Source of the DNA: Maratus speciosus
Taxonomy: Eukaryota; Arthropoda; Arachnida; Araneae; Salticidae
NCBI GenBank assembly: GCA_963932465.1
Contig: OZ010790.1
Coordinates: 346,977,087-347,041,086, forward strand
Direction of reading: 5' to 3'
DNA length: 64,000 bases
The notes below the pieces were generated by a model, which searched no databases, was not told where the DNA came from, and saw only the letters and a program-made list of their open reading frames with translations. Each line of letters opens with the position of its first letter. Within the stretch, counting starts at the first letter, position 1. The translations under genes and the position numbers were made by a program. Positions 20,551 through 32,689 of this stretch are shown here, piece by piece.

Positions 20551-20870
20551 TTTGGGATTGCCACATCCGACTAGTTTGTGTAGGTTTTTGGCCATGGCAC
20601 GCAGATACTCCCTGAATTTGAAAAAATCCCACCGGAAGGGGCGCTGTAAAAGCAATTTTTGTGCCATTTTCATTACGTACGAATATTATCGAAAATTGTA
20701 TGAAATTATGCATAGAATTAACCAATTTTTTGTGTATGTTTTTGGCTGTGGCAAGCAAGCCCTCCTTGAATTTGGAAATATTCCACCGGAAGAGGGCACT
20801 GTGATAGCGATTTTTGTATAATTTTTTCGATTTTTTGTAGTTCTATTGTACGTCGGTACTTCGTTCAGTG
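20551..20870 (+). repeat. Family B-associated duplicated module
   Basis: Two imperfect tandem copies, about 165 bp apart, of GTTTTTGGC(C/T)(A/G)TGGCA..CC(C/T)TGAATTTG..CCACCGGAAG(G/A)GGGC. The apparent reading frame across it is a repeat translation, not a gene. A relative of this module occurs near 16150. Confidence 0.55.
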
Positions 20871-22014
20871 ATGGGAATTTAGCGTTCTGCTAAGCCGGCT
20901 ATTCGCAAACAGCTGATGTACAATAGAATAACGGAAAACTATTGATTTTAATAAATGTCATCATTGAGATTAACTCCTTTTTACTCCGATTAATTGTCTG
21001 AAGCAGAAATTTAAGATGAAAATCAAAGTTGGTATAGTATTGAACTAATAATATTGAAGTATTAACATTTGAAAACTACTGTTTGAAATATTAAGATGTA
21101 TGAGACAAAAGAAAATTTCGGGATTGGGTCATCCTATTAGTTATGATTGATACTGCTTCAACTGAACTTTTGATGTCGCTTACATAACTTTTTTTTTTAC
21201 TGCTTTAGAAATGTAATGCATGTTACCAAGAATTTCGTTGTCTCAGTTGAGAAGATTGAACAGTGTAATACATGAAAAATTTGATTTATAAATTGTTTGC
21301 TAATATGGAAATTTTTGTTATTTATTTAATAAAACTTTTTAAAATTTTAAATTGCCACATTATTTTCTCGTAAACCCATGTATTGAATTTTCATATCTAT
21401 ACCACACTGCACAGAAAATAAACTAAATGAAAGAGAAAAATGTTTAATTAATGTGATTCTAATTTCGAAACTGTCTTGTTCAGATGTTTTTATTCTAGAG
21501 GTCCAGTTGATTGCGAGGCTAAGAAAAGAGTTCATCCTTTCTCCTTTTATGATCGATATTCCTTAAATCGGAAACACAAACAATGTCTTTTAGTGCCATT
21601 TGTTTAATCGCAGGATTGCAGTTTTTTTAGAGAGTAAATTTAATGTAAAATGTAATGTAAATTATCAAGAATTTTGTTCCTCCAGTTTTATAAGCTTGTA
21701 ATCTAAGAGAAATATGTCTGAAAATATCTCATTTGTTATCTGCTTGTTAATTGTAAACATTTAATTATTATTATTATTTTTAAATATTAACAGTCTATTT
21801 AACATTTTACATATTACGATTTATTTCTTAATTATTGCCTCGTACTATTTCTTAATTATTATATTTTTTCAGCTTTCAAACGAGCATATTACTTTCACGT
21901 GAATTTAAAATGTGGAATTTTCTTACCGATTTCATCTTTCACTGAAAATAGTTAATAGATTGTTTTGGACTGTTAATCCACAGATTAATGAATAGAAATA
22001 GGATATATTTAAAC
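20871..22014. other. AT-rich gap, no gene
   Basis: A degraded family B right end lies at 21095-21150 (GAGACAAAAGAAAATTTCGG) and a dispersed repeat at 21385-21510. Nothing coding was recognised. Confidence 0.45.
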
Positions 22015-22180
22015 AAGAAAGAAAAATGATGCATCAAGCATAGATTATGAAACAATTCCCAACACTTCCAGAATACTCTAACAAAACTTCGCTATTTAGG
22101 TAAATAAGATACCTGAATAAACATTTTAGAAAACGCAGGACACATTTGAAAAACTAAATTCAACATAATAAAACCCCCTA
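22015..22180 (-). repeat. Family A right-end fragment, reversed
   Basis: AACAAGAAAGAAAAATGATG then CATCAAGCATAGATTATGAA is the inverse of the tail following the copy at 17267-18470, continuing into matching interior sequence up to about 22175. Only this end is present. Confidence 0.65.
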
Positions 22181-22647
22181 TTTGCTAAATGAATGTAATT
22201 TATTGTATTATTAAAATCACTTAATGGATTTGATTTGTTTCGAAGAAAGTTTTGTGATGACCACAACATACTAATTTTATTTAACTTAGATCATAAATGA
22301 ATCTAAGCGTGAACTACTTAATTATGTTAATGAGAAATAATGTGGAATTAACTAATAATTTTATGATATGATGATGAAATTAATTAACAGTTTTGATAAG
22401 GCAAATTTTAAAATTGTCTGGAACAGACAAATTAAATTCTTTTCTGTTAGTTATGATTGTGTATTTTGTGTAAATAGTTTCTGTAAATAAAATTTGCTAA
22501 TTATTAATTTAAACTGGATTTCTTCTATATAGTTTCTTCGAAGATCACACAACACATAGTCTCTTTTAAGTTTTAATGTCAAACTTACCTTGTAGTTATG
22601 TTAGCTTAATTAAGCTCTAGCCAGAGGAAAACGATCACGAGTTATTA
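22181..22647. other. AT-rich gap, no gene
   Basis: A family B-like right end occurs at 22240-22275 (GAAGAAAGTTTTGTGATGAC). Otherwise no feature. Confidence 0.4.
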
Positions 22648-24065
22648 AGTCCAGGCAATAGAGACCGTATAGGGACTCTACCTAGCAAAATTAATGGTAG
22701 TACTGGAAATCGGCGGCAACAACCCCCCCCCCCCAATTTTGGTAAAAAGCCCCCCAAAAAAGGTTTTTATTAAAATTTTTTATTGTTCATTTTTTTACTG
22801 TTTTAGGGGAAAAGTAGCTAAAAATTCAGAAAGTAGACAAAAATTGCAACAAATTAGATATATGACATTATGACTTATAATTAAAGGGAAGGGGGGATCT
22901 GCCTCGGAACATGCGCCGCAGTGCTGCGTGGACTAAGTTGCGCAATTCCACTTAACCACTCACACGTTTACATTAGCCCTCCCATCTTCCCTCCGAACTT
23001 TCTCTATAAGGTTTACTTTAAGTTTTTTGGGTCGCTGAATCCGAATTTTTAACTTACCCCAAAATCCCCCCCCCCCAAATAGTTGTTTTTAACTTAAATT
23101 TCTTATTGTTTTAGGGGAAAAACATTACCAAATTCAGAAACTAGACAAAATTTGCAACAAATAGGATACATGACATTATGACGTAGGATAAACGGGGAGA
23201 GAGGGGGCTGCCTCGGAACATTCCCCGCGCGCTTTTCTCAAAAACCAAATTTGTTCAAAAAATCAATTTTTTGGGCGGTTGCCGGGTGAAATTTTGGTGG
23301 GAAGTTGCAAATTCGGATTCAGCGACCCCAAAAACATCTAGAAAGCCGATTTCCAGTACTACCATTAATTTTGCCAGATAAAATCCCCTATTGCCTGGAC
23401 TTCATCATTTAGTGCACGTAGCGCCGCAGTGCATGTTCAGAGGCAGCCCTCACCCTCCCTGTTCATCCTAATTCATAATGTCATATGTCCTATTTGTTGC
23501 AAATTTTGTCTAGTTTCTGAATTTCGTAATGCTTTTCCCCTAAAACAATAAGAAATTTAAGTTAAAAACAACTATTTGGGTGGGTGGGTGGGTGGGTGGG
23601 TGGGGGGGGGGTTCGGGGGAAAGTTAAAAATTCGGATTCAGCGACCCAAAAATCTTAAAGTAAACCTTATAGAAAAAGTTCGGAGGGGAGATGGGAGGGC
23701 GAATGTAAACGTGTGAGTGGTTAAGTGGAATTGCGGAACTTAGTTTACGCAGCACCGCGCGCATGTTCCGAGGCAGATCCCCCCTCCCCCTTCATCCTAA
23801 GTCATAATGTCATAGATCTAATTTGTTGGAAAGTTTGTCTACTTTCTGAATTTCTAGATACTTTTTCTCTAAAACAGTAAAAAAATTGATTTTTTTAATA
23901 AAAACCTTTTTGGGGGGGCTTTTTACCAAAATTTGGGGAGGTTGCCGGGGGAAATTTTGGTGGGAAGTTACAAATTCGGATTCATCGACCCAAAAAAACA
24001 TCTAGAAAGCCGATTTCCAGAACTACCATTAATTTTGCTAGGTAAAATTCCCTATTGCCTGGACT
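22648..24065. mobile_element. Large fold-back element, imperfect 1.4-kb palindrome
   Basis: AGTCCAGGCAATAG at 22648 is inverted at 24065 (CTATTGCCTGGACT) and again at 23401. The left arm holds C-tracts, GTTTTAGGGGAAAA, GACATTATGAC and CACTTAACCACTCACACG; the right half holds their reverse complements in mirrored order. The likeliest reading is a 754-bp element (22648-23401) beside an inverted, left-truncated partner (23402-24065). No transposase. Candidate class: fold-back or non-autonomous DNA transposon. Confidence 0.75.
23578..23611 (+). repeat. (GGGT)n tract, G-quadruplex type
   Basis: GGGTGGGTGGGTGGGTGGG continuing into a G10 run on the plus strand. At least five G3 runs with single-base loops satisfy the canonical quadruplex pattern. 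It lies in the right half of the palindrome; the left half has only a C-run (about 23050-23065), so the GGGT expansion arose in one arm. Confidence 0.85.
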
Positions 24066-26597
24066 ATATGTGATATTTAAAATATAGAGACGATTAGGAA
24101 AGATATAAAATTTTGTAACCGAATTTTATAAAGTGTCTGGTTCGTCCTAGCACTAGAAAATTTTGGGGGGGGGGGGAAGACACTTTTGTCTAACCCTTTA
24201 CCCCTTGGATTCGAAACTTAATTCAATGATCATATTTCTTTATTCTTTGCTTAAATATACGCTGCTTTTCTTACATCAAATTTTTGAAGTGTTATTATTA
24301 TATATATATTATAAAAGCAAGAATTTTTTTATATTAATCATTTGAAATACGTAATTAACCCTTTCACAGGCAAAATACTTCTATTGCTAAAATGTTCATA
24401 TGATTGACTGCCACATGAATTGAAGAACAAATTCATTTGAAAATAATAATAAATTAATAAATAATAATATTTTTCTGCGGCGAACTGTGTCGAAGAATGG
24501 CCTTTACCACCGCTTTCCATGGGTGTTCTGGTGATAATAAATGCAAAGATTGCTTTACTTAGCTTGCAAAATTGTCTACTGTTTGAGTTTGTACTTTGGT
24601 AGAATGATGTCAAAGAAAACGTGACGCTGCTATGGGAGAGTTTTTATTCAAATTATAACATTATATTAAAAAAAAAAACTTCATTTCTGGTAAATTTATT
24701 TGAAATTGTTCCAGAAGTGTACGTCAAAGATTTTTTCTTTTTAAGGTAGTACGGATAGAATAAAAGGTATAGTCACAAGTGGTAACTTTGAAGACATATA
24801 TTACTATCGGATCTGTTGGTATTATTGTCCCAGTCTCTCAACTTTATGGCGATATTCCAGACAAACGTTTACCTATATATTTTTTCTTCAGTGATAAATA
24901 ATACATCAGCTACACCCTGTAATCACACTTTTAATACACACTATACTTGTGATTTCTAATCAATATGGTAAGAAGAGTTCTGCTTTGCTTAACTTTGCCA
25001 TGTTCGCAGTAAATCGATATTAGAGATTCTTAAAATATATTAAAATAGTTGGATGCCAAACCTCAAATTGATAAAAATATTCAAAATTTCGAAAAATAGC
25101 AGCTGTTTGAAGTCAATTTTTTGGCAGCAATTTTTCATTTTCGAAACTGTTTAAAAATATTAAAATTATTAAAAAATTAAATTTTTAGAAGTTTTTTCTC
25201 CAATTAAAAAAAGTTTAATTTAATTTGTAAAAAATGAAAAGCTTGAAAGTTTCAGAGTAAGAACGCACGCCGATTAAACAATAGTTTTTAAGAAAAAGTT
25301 TTAATCATCCTTTTTGTTAGCCATATCGATCCGATAACTGGTTGTCACAACTTAAAGATTGAGCTTAACAGAAAACAGTTTTGAGGGCATAATCTAGACA
25401 ATTTAACAGTTCAAAAAATGGATTTATTTTTAAGTTTCTCAGGAGAACTTCTCCTTTAGAAGCACGCAAGACAAACATTACAGATTTCTTGTAAGTTTTT
25501 ACTTTATTGTAATCGCATTCTTGTGCATTCGTAATATTTATTCTATGTTTATTCTGTAAAGGATTATGTAACATGTTTCCATGTGTAGACACAAAATCTC
25601 ATGGGGAGTTTCAAAGCCGCATGCTTGAACGACTTTCTATACAAAACCGGACAGTATTAATCCCTTTAAAACATGTGCAACAGTTACTGTCATTATCATT
25701 CACTTAAATGAAGTTAAACAAAGTTATTAGAGAATATGAGTAATGTGCCCTATCAAACACGGAACCATCTCTGTGGACATTTCGCCAACGACAAAATTTG
25801 GGATATTCGGATAAAGTAGAGGGTTATTTTTGTTTGATTTAGGATAATGTCAGGAGGTGACATAATTGTATTTCTCGATAAAGTTGTTAGATGGAAGGAG
25901 TAAAAAACAACAAAAAACAAACAAACAAACAAACAAACAAAAAAAAAAAAAAAAAAAAAAAGAAAAAGAAAATACAGAAATGTTAGATTACTGTTCAACT
26001 TTTTTGAATTATAGATTTTTTTTATCATTCTATTTAAATATTTAAGAAGTTGAGTACATTTTAAAAAGAAATTTATTGCTTTATAAGACCTATAAAATGT
26101 AATGTACTGGTTTCTCTTTCAGTAGTATATGCAATATTTAAATGCATTAATATAAATAAAAATAAGAAGAAATACATTGCACAGTTTAAAACTCATTTTC
26201 GGTATTTACAATCTATAAACGATAAAGCATTCGAAGTATTTTCAGCCCTGTATATTTAAAAAATTTTATACATACCGCAAGATGTACTAAAATTTGATTC
26301 AGCTGGAAAATGCATAACAAAACTGAAACTGCCTTTCCGCCAAATACCACCAAAGACGATAAGGTATGCATATCTTTTGTGCAATAATTTATTTTACGTT
26401 GTAGTAGCAAAATCCGTGACTTCGCTCGCGTAATAGTTGAAATATGCCAACTGGTATTTGTGTGCCTGTTTTTTTTAGAAGGAATTACACTGTTAGGAAT
26501 AATTCAAAAATTACTAAGCCACAGTTTGACTAAACTTCATTATTACACTGCAATAGGCGAAAATGAGACTTAAATTAATAACTAAAACAAATTCTAA
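24066..26597. other. AT-rich gap, no gene
   Basis: No coding signal beyond chance frames. Holds a G-run near 24165, a CAAA/poly(A) tract at 25903-25970, and a diverged family A-like module near 26225-26330 (TCAGCCCTGTATAT, ATGCATAAC). Nothing else recognised. Confidence 0.4.
25903..25970. repeat. (CAAA)n and poly(A) microsatellite
   Basis: AAAACAAACAAACAAACAAA followed by more than 20 A. The Phe/Val/Cys-rich peptide predicted on the minus strand is its translation. Confidence 0.9.
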
Positions 26598-28316
26598 ATG
26601 AATGATAATTTACAATGCATTTTGAAGCTTTCACGCTCATTTCAGTTTTCATTTGAAGTTTTGAATTTTTCAGAAACCATTCTTAGCACGCATTTACATT
26701 TTAAAAGTAACCATTATGCCATACATCAAGCTTCTAGCCTAAAGTTCGACCACCCCTCTAGTGGCATAGGCACCAACATAAAATATAGCTTGTGCTGCAA
26801 CAGAGGCTGTCACCATCAATTTGCCAACAATAATTTTGAAATCGGTTTTTTATTCTCTCAGATGCCATAGAAATCATAATTTAGAAAGTTTTTAAAAGAT
26901 TTTAGCTAATTTTACACTCTTAAATATCGAATCTTTTAGAAACGATTCTTAGAGAGCATTTACATCTTGTAAGTATCTATCATGCCAAATTTTAAGTTTC
27001 TATCTTTAACAATTCATTAGAAATCGTAATTTAACATTTTTAGAACGCTTTTTACTCATCTCTCTTTTTAAAGTTTGGAATTTTTTAGAAACAGTTCTTA
27101 AAGAGCATTTGCATCTTAAAAGTAACAGCCATGCCAAATTTCAAGTTTCTGTCTTTAACAATTCCATAAAAATCGAATTTTAGAACATTTTTAGAAAGAT
27201 TTTTGATGATTTCCTTTTTTAAAATTTGAAATTTTTTAGAAACAGTTCTTACAGAGCATTTACATCTCATAAGTAACTACCATGGCAAATGTCAAGTTTC
27301 TAGCCCCTTTAATATAAAAAAAATTGCAATTTTAGAAAGTTTTCCGCACTTGCAGCCCACTTTTGTTAGTGACACCGATATAAAATGTATTTTATGTTGG
27401 AGCAAGGACTGTCACCATCCATTTGCCCCCATTACTTTTGAAATCGGTTTGGTATTTCATAAGATTCCATAGAAAACGTAATTTAGAAAGTTTTTAGAAC
27501 GCTTTTCGTTCGTTTCACCCTTTTAAATTTCGAAATTTTTTGCAACTGTTCTTACAGATAATTTATATCTTATAAATACTTACCACGCCAAATTTCAATT
27601 TTCTATCTTTCATAATTGCATAGAAATCGGGGAATCGGTAATTGAGATCGTTTTTAGAATGTTTTTCGCCCATTTTCACCCCTTTTAAATTTCGATTTTT
27701 TTTCGACTGTTCTCATAGAGCATTTACGTCTTATAAGTAACTGCCATGCCAAATTTTGAGTTTCTATCCCCTTCATTTTCTTAAAAATAGCAATTCAGAA
27801 CATCTTTTGCTCCTGAAACTCTCTGGTGATAGTAGCTCTGACATAAATTTATAGCCTATGTTGGAGCAGGGATTGTCACCCTCATTTTTCAACCATTACT
27901 TTTGAAATCGGTTTGGTATTTTCTGAAATTTCATAGAAATAGTAATTTAGAACCATTTTAGAAAACTTTTGGCTTGTTTCACCCTTTTAAATTCGGATTT
28001 TTTTTAGAAACGGCTTTTAGGGAGCGTCGATATCTTGAAAATATCTATCACGGCAAATTTCAAATTTTTATCTTTAACAATTGCATAGAAATCGTAATTT
28101 AGAACGTTTTTAGAATGTTTTTCGCTCATTTTCACCCTTTTCAATTTTGATTTTTTTCTCGACTGTTCTTATACAGAATTTAAATCTTTTAAATAAGTAC
28201 CATGCCAAATTTTAAGTTGCTAACCCGTTCAGTATCACAAAAATCGTAATTTAGAACATTTTTTTCTCTTGCAACATCCAGGTGGTAGTGGCACCGAAAT
28301 AAAATATAGCCTATGT
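26598..28316. repeat. Family D degenerate modular repeat, part 1
   Basis: Recurrent blocks: GCATTTACATCTTATAAGTA, ACCATGCCAAATTTCAAGTT, TGCATAGAAATCGTAATTTA and GCACCGACATAAAATATAGC, cycling irregularly every 150-300 bp. The CCATGCCAAATTTCAAG marker recurs near 26975, 27128, 27280, 27585, 27745 and 28200. No coding potential. Continues at 29467 beyond a hAT insertion. Confidence 0.75.
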
Positions 28317-29458
28317 CAGGGACGGCGAACCTATGGCACGCGTGCTATAGGTGGCACGCGTGAGATTATTTTCGGTACGGCATAGACTCATGTTCTAAAT
28401 TAAGATATTGCAGAGCTTCTGTGTAAAGCAAGATAATTAACAAAATGGAACTTTTGATACAGGCAATTTTCAAATTTTGTGAAAAAAATACACACGAAAC
28501 TATTATAATTGTTTCCTGCTAAACAGCTGTTTTGTTAAGAATGGAACTTCTGGTAACTTATGTGCAATATTTTTCCCTGATAGACTTTATTTTAGGACTT
28601 ATGTGCAAATGGATTTCATTTTGTAAATTGAGATTTGAAAATTATTAAATTAATATATATTGTGTAAAATCTCTGTACTTCTAGAAAGTTGTTACGATGC
28701 AGTTAAATAATTTTACAAAAAAAAAAAAAAAAAAAAAAAAAAATCAATCAATTTTTTTTTAAATGTCAGTTGCCATGCTTTAAACCCCAGCATTTCATAT
28801 AATGAAAATACACTATTTTGAATTTAGACTTGCTGAGTTTTTCTAGATTAATTTGCTAGTCGTTGTCATACAGATCGAATAAACTGAAATGCAACTTTAT
28901 AAATCCCAATCTATCTCATCATTTATTCAAAAAATTATATTGAGAGAATTAGGAGATTATAGTAAAATAACGACCATAAGCGAAAATTCTGATGGTGAAA
29001 TGGAAGTTGGAATTTCGAGTTCAATTCCATAGTAAGAAGTTTTTTTTTTTTTTTTTTTTAAAGAAACCATTTTGATATTTTTTTTTTCTGACAGTTATTT
29101 TTATTATGTTTATTTATTTTTTTTGTGGGGGGGGGAGGGGGGTATGCATGAAAAGTATGAAAAACTCAAGTAGAAACCTGTTGTCATGTGTCTCCAATCT
29201 AGCTGGCATTCTCATAAGGGAAAACTGGAATACGAAGCTGATCTGAATTATTTGGCATCTAAGACGTAACAAGAGAGTAAGATTTTGTAAAATACTTAAG
29301 TATGTTAGAAAATGTTACTTATATATTTTAAATCCTAAAATCAGTATTTTAATTAATTTTGCTGCTTCGATCCACTAAATTTGTTGGCACGCCGTGATCA
29401 TTAAAAATATTTTTGGGAAAAAATTGGCACGCGGATGCGAAAAGGTTCGCCGACCCTG
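28317..29458. mobile_element. Non-autonomous hAT element with 8-bp TSD
   Basis: 1142 bp flanked by a perfect GCCTATGT duplication (28309-28316 and 29459-29466). Ends are inverted: CAGGGACGGCGAACCTATGG against CCAGGGTCGGCGAACCTTTT read from the right, both followed by GCACGCG-type sequence. An 8-bp duplication and CAGGG..GGCGAACC ends are hAT characters. The interior has long A and T runs and a G-rich stretch (29124-29144) but no transposase. It interrupts family D. Confidence 0.88.
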
Positions 29459-29466
29459 GCCTATGT

Positions 29467-29828
29467 TGAAACAAAGACTGTCAACATCAATTTGCGAACA
29501 TTACTTTTGTAATAGACTTGTATTTAATGAGATTGTATAGAAATTGTAGTTTAGAACGTTTCTAGAACGCTTTTCGCGCATTTTGCCCTCTGTTAAATTT
29601 CGAAATTTTTATAAAATGTTCTTAGAGGGCATTTACTTTTTATAATTAACTACCATGCCAAATTTCAAGTTTCTCGGTCCTTAAGTAACACAAAATTTGC
29701 ACCTTTAGAACTTTTTTGCTCCTGCACCCACTTTGGGAGTAGTGGCACCGACATAAAATATAGCCTATGTTGGAACAGGGAGTATCGCCATCAATTTTCC
29801 ACTATTACTTTTGAAATCGATTCGGTAG
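29467..29828. repeat. Family D degenerate modular repeat, part 2
   Basis: Resumes family D directly after the hAT: TGTCAACATCAATTTGCGAA, ACCATGCCAAATTTCAAGTT and GGCACCGACATAAAATATAG. Ends about where the Gypsy pol fragment begins. Confidence 0.7.
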
Positions 29829-30092
29829 TCCCAGACGTTACGTCTTCCATTATGTAGTGCAGATTTATCCCCACAATTTAATTCAAATGATGTAATTGAT
29901 AAATCTGAATTTCTTCAAATTAATCAAATTTCTATCATGTCTTCCACTTCTAAATCTATTGCTTCAGCTATAAAATCTGATCCCTTACTACGTCAAATTT
30001 TTCATCACCTCATTTCTGGTTCTGAAATTCCTAAGAATTTACTTTTTGGCGGTAAACAAGAAGAACTTTTGTTTACTGCCTTTTACTCTTAA
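29829..30092 (+). pseudogene. Possible Gypsy pol fragment (RNase H-integrase linker)
   Basis: An 88-codon open stretch, without a start codon at its beginning, ending in TAA at 30090-30092. It contains TLRLPLCSADL, then a Ser/Asn/Ile-rich middle and IASAIKSDPLLRQIFHHLIS. The pattern ADALSRLPL..ITSKEIAxxTxxDPxLxxVxxxxxxGWP is common between RNase H and the integrase zinc domain in Gypsy elements; this stretch resembles it but lacks the GWP and has no flanking domains. Base composition is higher in Cys/Ser codons than the surrounding family D. It could also be a chance frame. Confidence 0.35.
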
Positions 30093-30799
30093 ACATAGTT
30101 GTATTTTAAAAGCTTGTAGAGTACTCATAGAAAACAATTATGAAAAGTTTTTGGTCATTTTGGTATATTAAAAATGAAGTCTTTAGCCTGTAGTTTTGTA
30201 TGGACTAAAGTTTTGTATGGTAAAGAACAGATTAAGATATGAAAAAGCTTGCATAAAATTGCACTATTTGTGTAAATTTGAAAAATAATCCTCCTAAGGT
30301 AGCTACACAACATTGATTAACTAACAGTGATACATTTACTAACCTAAGTAATGAAAAAAAGGTACTTAAATCTAAAATCCATATGTTATATGTTTCAATA
30401 AAGCTCAAATGAAGAAATTGGATGGCATAGTCGGGGTCTTTGTGTCAAGCACAAAAGTGATAAGTTGTGCCATGTTTAAAGCAACATTACGTTTATCCAT
30501 ATTAATGAAGATGTTTCCGTTGAATCATAATTATTAGGATTTACTCAGAAGAAACACTTGATTAGTTAAATGGGTAACTTTATTTACAACACAATTCAAT
30601 ACTTGCCCGGCAAGCCTCCATCTTCATCAATCATCACAATTCACAACAACAACACAGTTAATGAGTTACCGTTAACTGTTGGTCAAGTACAAGTTGAAGT
30701 ACATGTTTTCATTAAATATAAATGTATCACGTCCCCATTTTTAGTTACGTAATACTCTCTACATTATCCATATAAAACATTCCAAAGGTAACAAATGAA
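30093..30799. other. Gap, no gene recognised
   Basis: AT-rich. The short frame near 30570-30752 has no family resemblance. Nothing else seen. Confidence 0.4.
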
Positions 30800-31500
30800 T
30801 CACATACATAACCATTCAAGTATTGGGGTCAATTTTATAATACGACCTGTTCGGCTGCTGGTGCTGCCTTGTACATTTACATTATTGGATGTTAGATTAG
30901 TGGTGGCATTATTAAAGGAAGTTTTACTGTCTGGAAGATCATCAAGTATGTCATCAAAATACCGATGAGAAGTTTTAGATAGTTTTAAGAATTTTCTATT
31001 TCTTATGAAAATTTTTTCAGAATTCGTTTTGATTTTATACGACATGGGGTTTTCTGTTTTACATAAAACAATAGCAGGTTCCCATAATTTAGCTTTAGCA
31101 TTTTGAACAATAATTTTATATATATTGGATACTGAATAATTTTATATATTATGGATATTGGTTCCATATTGGCATTATTAAAGGAAGTTTTACTGTCTGA
31201 AAAGATCATCAAGCATGTCATCAAAATACCAATGAGAAGTTTTAGATAGTTTTAAGAACTTTCTTTTTCTTCTGAAAATTCTTCCAGAATTTGTTTTGAT
31301 TTTATACGACATGAGGTTTTCTGTTTGACATAAAACAATAGCAGGTTCCCATAATTTAGCTTTAGTATCTTGAACAATAATTTTATCCGCCTGTTCTTTA
31401 AAAGTTTTATTAGCTTAATCATAATAATGTTTTTGCTTTTGCTGTCTCCTTAATAATTCTATATTAACATCTTTAGAAAGTTCATGGTTAAGAAATTTGT
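30800..31500 (-). pseudogene. Gypsy integrase C-terminal fragment, partly duplicated
   Basis: Minus strand. Coding order from about 31500: LLRRQQKQKHYYD, then FKEQADKIIVQDTKAKLWEP and AIVLCQTENLMSYKIKTNSG, FRRKRKFLKLSK. This matches the integrase tail of Gypsy elements (LLxxRQxxQKxYYDxxAK..GDxVRVxD..KWxPAxV..PRSYxVxT..G..RRNRRHL). A stop lies after HYYD and another after MLDD. The block from SYKIKT to NN is then repeated at 30800-31045, where the last part reads STSSRTGRIIKLTPI, like the family's TRSGRxVKPP end. It is cut off from any catalytic core, and is not the missing piece of the element at 1-3.8 kb by position. Confidence 0.78.
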
Positions 31501-32689
31501 TATTAATGGATAGCTTTGTCCGCGGTCTCCGGTGAAGGAGTTACATGGGTTTGAAAATGTCAAAAAATCCATTTTTATATATATTTTTTTAATCTAATAG
31601 TACAATATGTATAGAATATTTCTCCAAAGTTTCAAGTCAATCGGATAAAAAGTCTAGGAGAGAAAGCGTTTGGAAATTCCCTTCATTAGGCTAGACCGGC
31701 CGGAAGCAATACAGGTATATTAAAGCAGCTGCTTAACTATTGTTTGTCTGTTTTTTTTCCTAGCTTCTCTCACTTTTTAAGGGTCACCTATTTTTTTAAA
31801 TATTTTAGTTTAATCCTTTGGGTACAGATTTATCTGGAAAAACTCTTGCGTTTGGAACGGATTTAATTTGCTGATGCGAAACCCCAAATGAACTTTGGAT
31901 ACTCCGTAAGATAGGAAAGAAGGACTTGCTCCTGAATTGGAGACCGGCATGGATATCAAACTTGGCCGAAATAGCCACAGTACGCGCGGAAAGAGGATGA
32001 ACATCGCATATTCATAGCTGAGAAAAAAAGCTGAGACTGGGACTCGAGAAGAAGAATTCGTCTCAGGCAGGAGCCAAAGAGTGCCCTTGACAAGGCAGTT
32101 GCAGCTGGATCTTTGCTTTATGCAGCTGGAATCGACTATTCTATGTAAGTTTTTTTTCTACTTAAAATTTTAATCGTTTTTTTCTAAAAACACTATTTTT
32201 GAAGTCGGTGGACGCGATTTCTCAAAAACTAATGCACCGATCTGATTCAAATTTTGCACATTTCTTCAAAACAGGATTGACTAGTGATTGAATGAAGGTT
32301 TTCTTTTGCTGTTTTGTCGATTACAACTAATTTTACAAGGCTATACGTAGTGTAAATTGTACCAAAAATTGTACTGTTTTGCATACAACTCAGCCAAAAA
32401 TTCAAAATTCAATTTTTATTAAAATACTTCGTTCAGTCACGAACCATACTTAACTACTAACAGAATATATTTTTTTTTTCAGACAAAGCTAGCATAAGTT
32501 ATCCTGACCACCACGAGGACCGCCCTTTTATTAGGGGTCTCCAAAAACCAGGCCCCACGGGCTGTGTTTTCCAAATTTTTGAATGAAAATTTTACAAAAT
32601 ATTGTTTAAATGTTGCTCTTTTATGTATGCCTAAAATTTTGAATAAAATAATTTTTTTTTTTTTTTCTTAAAAAATAGAGAAAGTATAT
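31501..32689. other. Gap with short open stretches, no assigned gene
   Basis: More mixed base composition at 31830-32150. A plus-strand frame there reads RRRIRLRQEPKSALDKAVAA then GSLLYAAGIDYSM and stops in a TAAGTT context, with GTAAGT at 32145. I cannot identify it. At 32205-32270 TTTCTCAAAAACTAATGCAC recurs, the same core as family B. A GC-richer block lies at 32500-32570. Confidence 0.35.

Noticed and set aside
20552..20821. 89-residue open frame
   Set aside because: It runs over an imperfect tandem duplication of a family B module and lacks an ATG at its start; no resemblance to a protein family.
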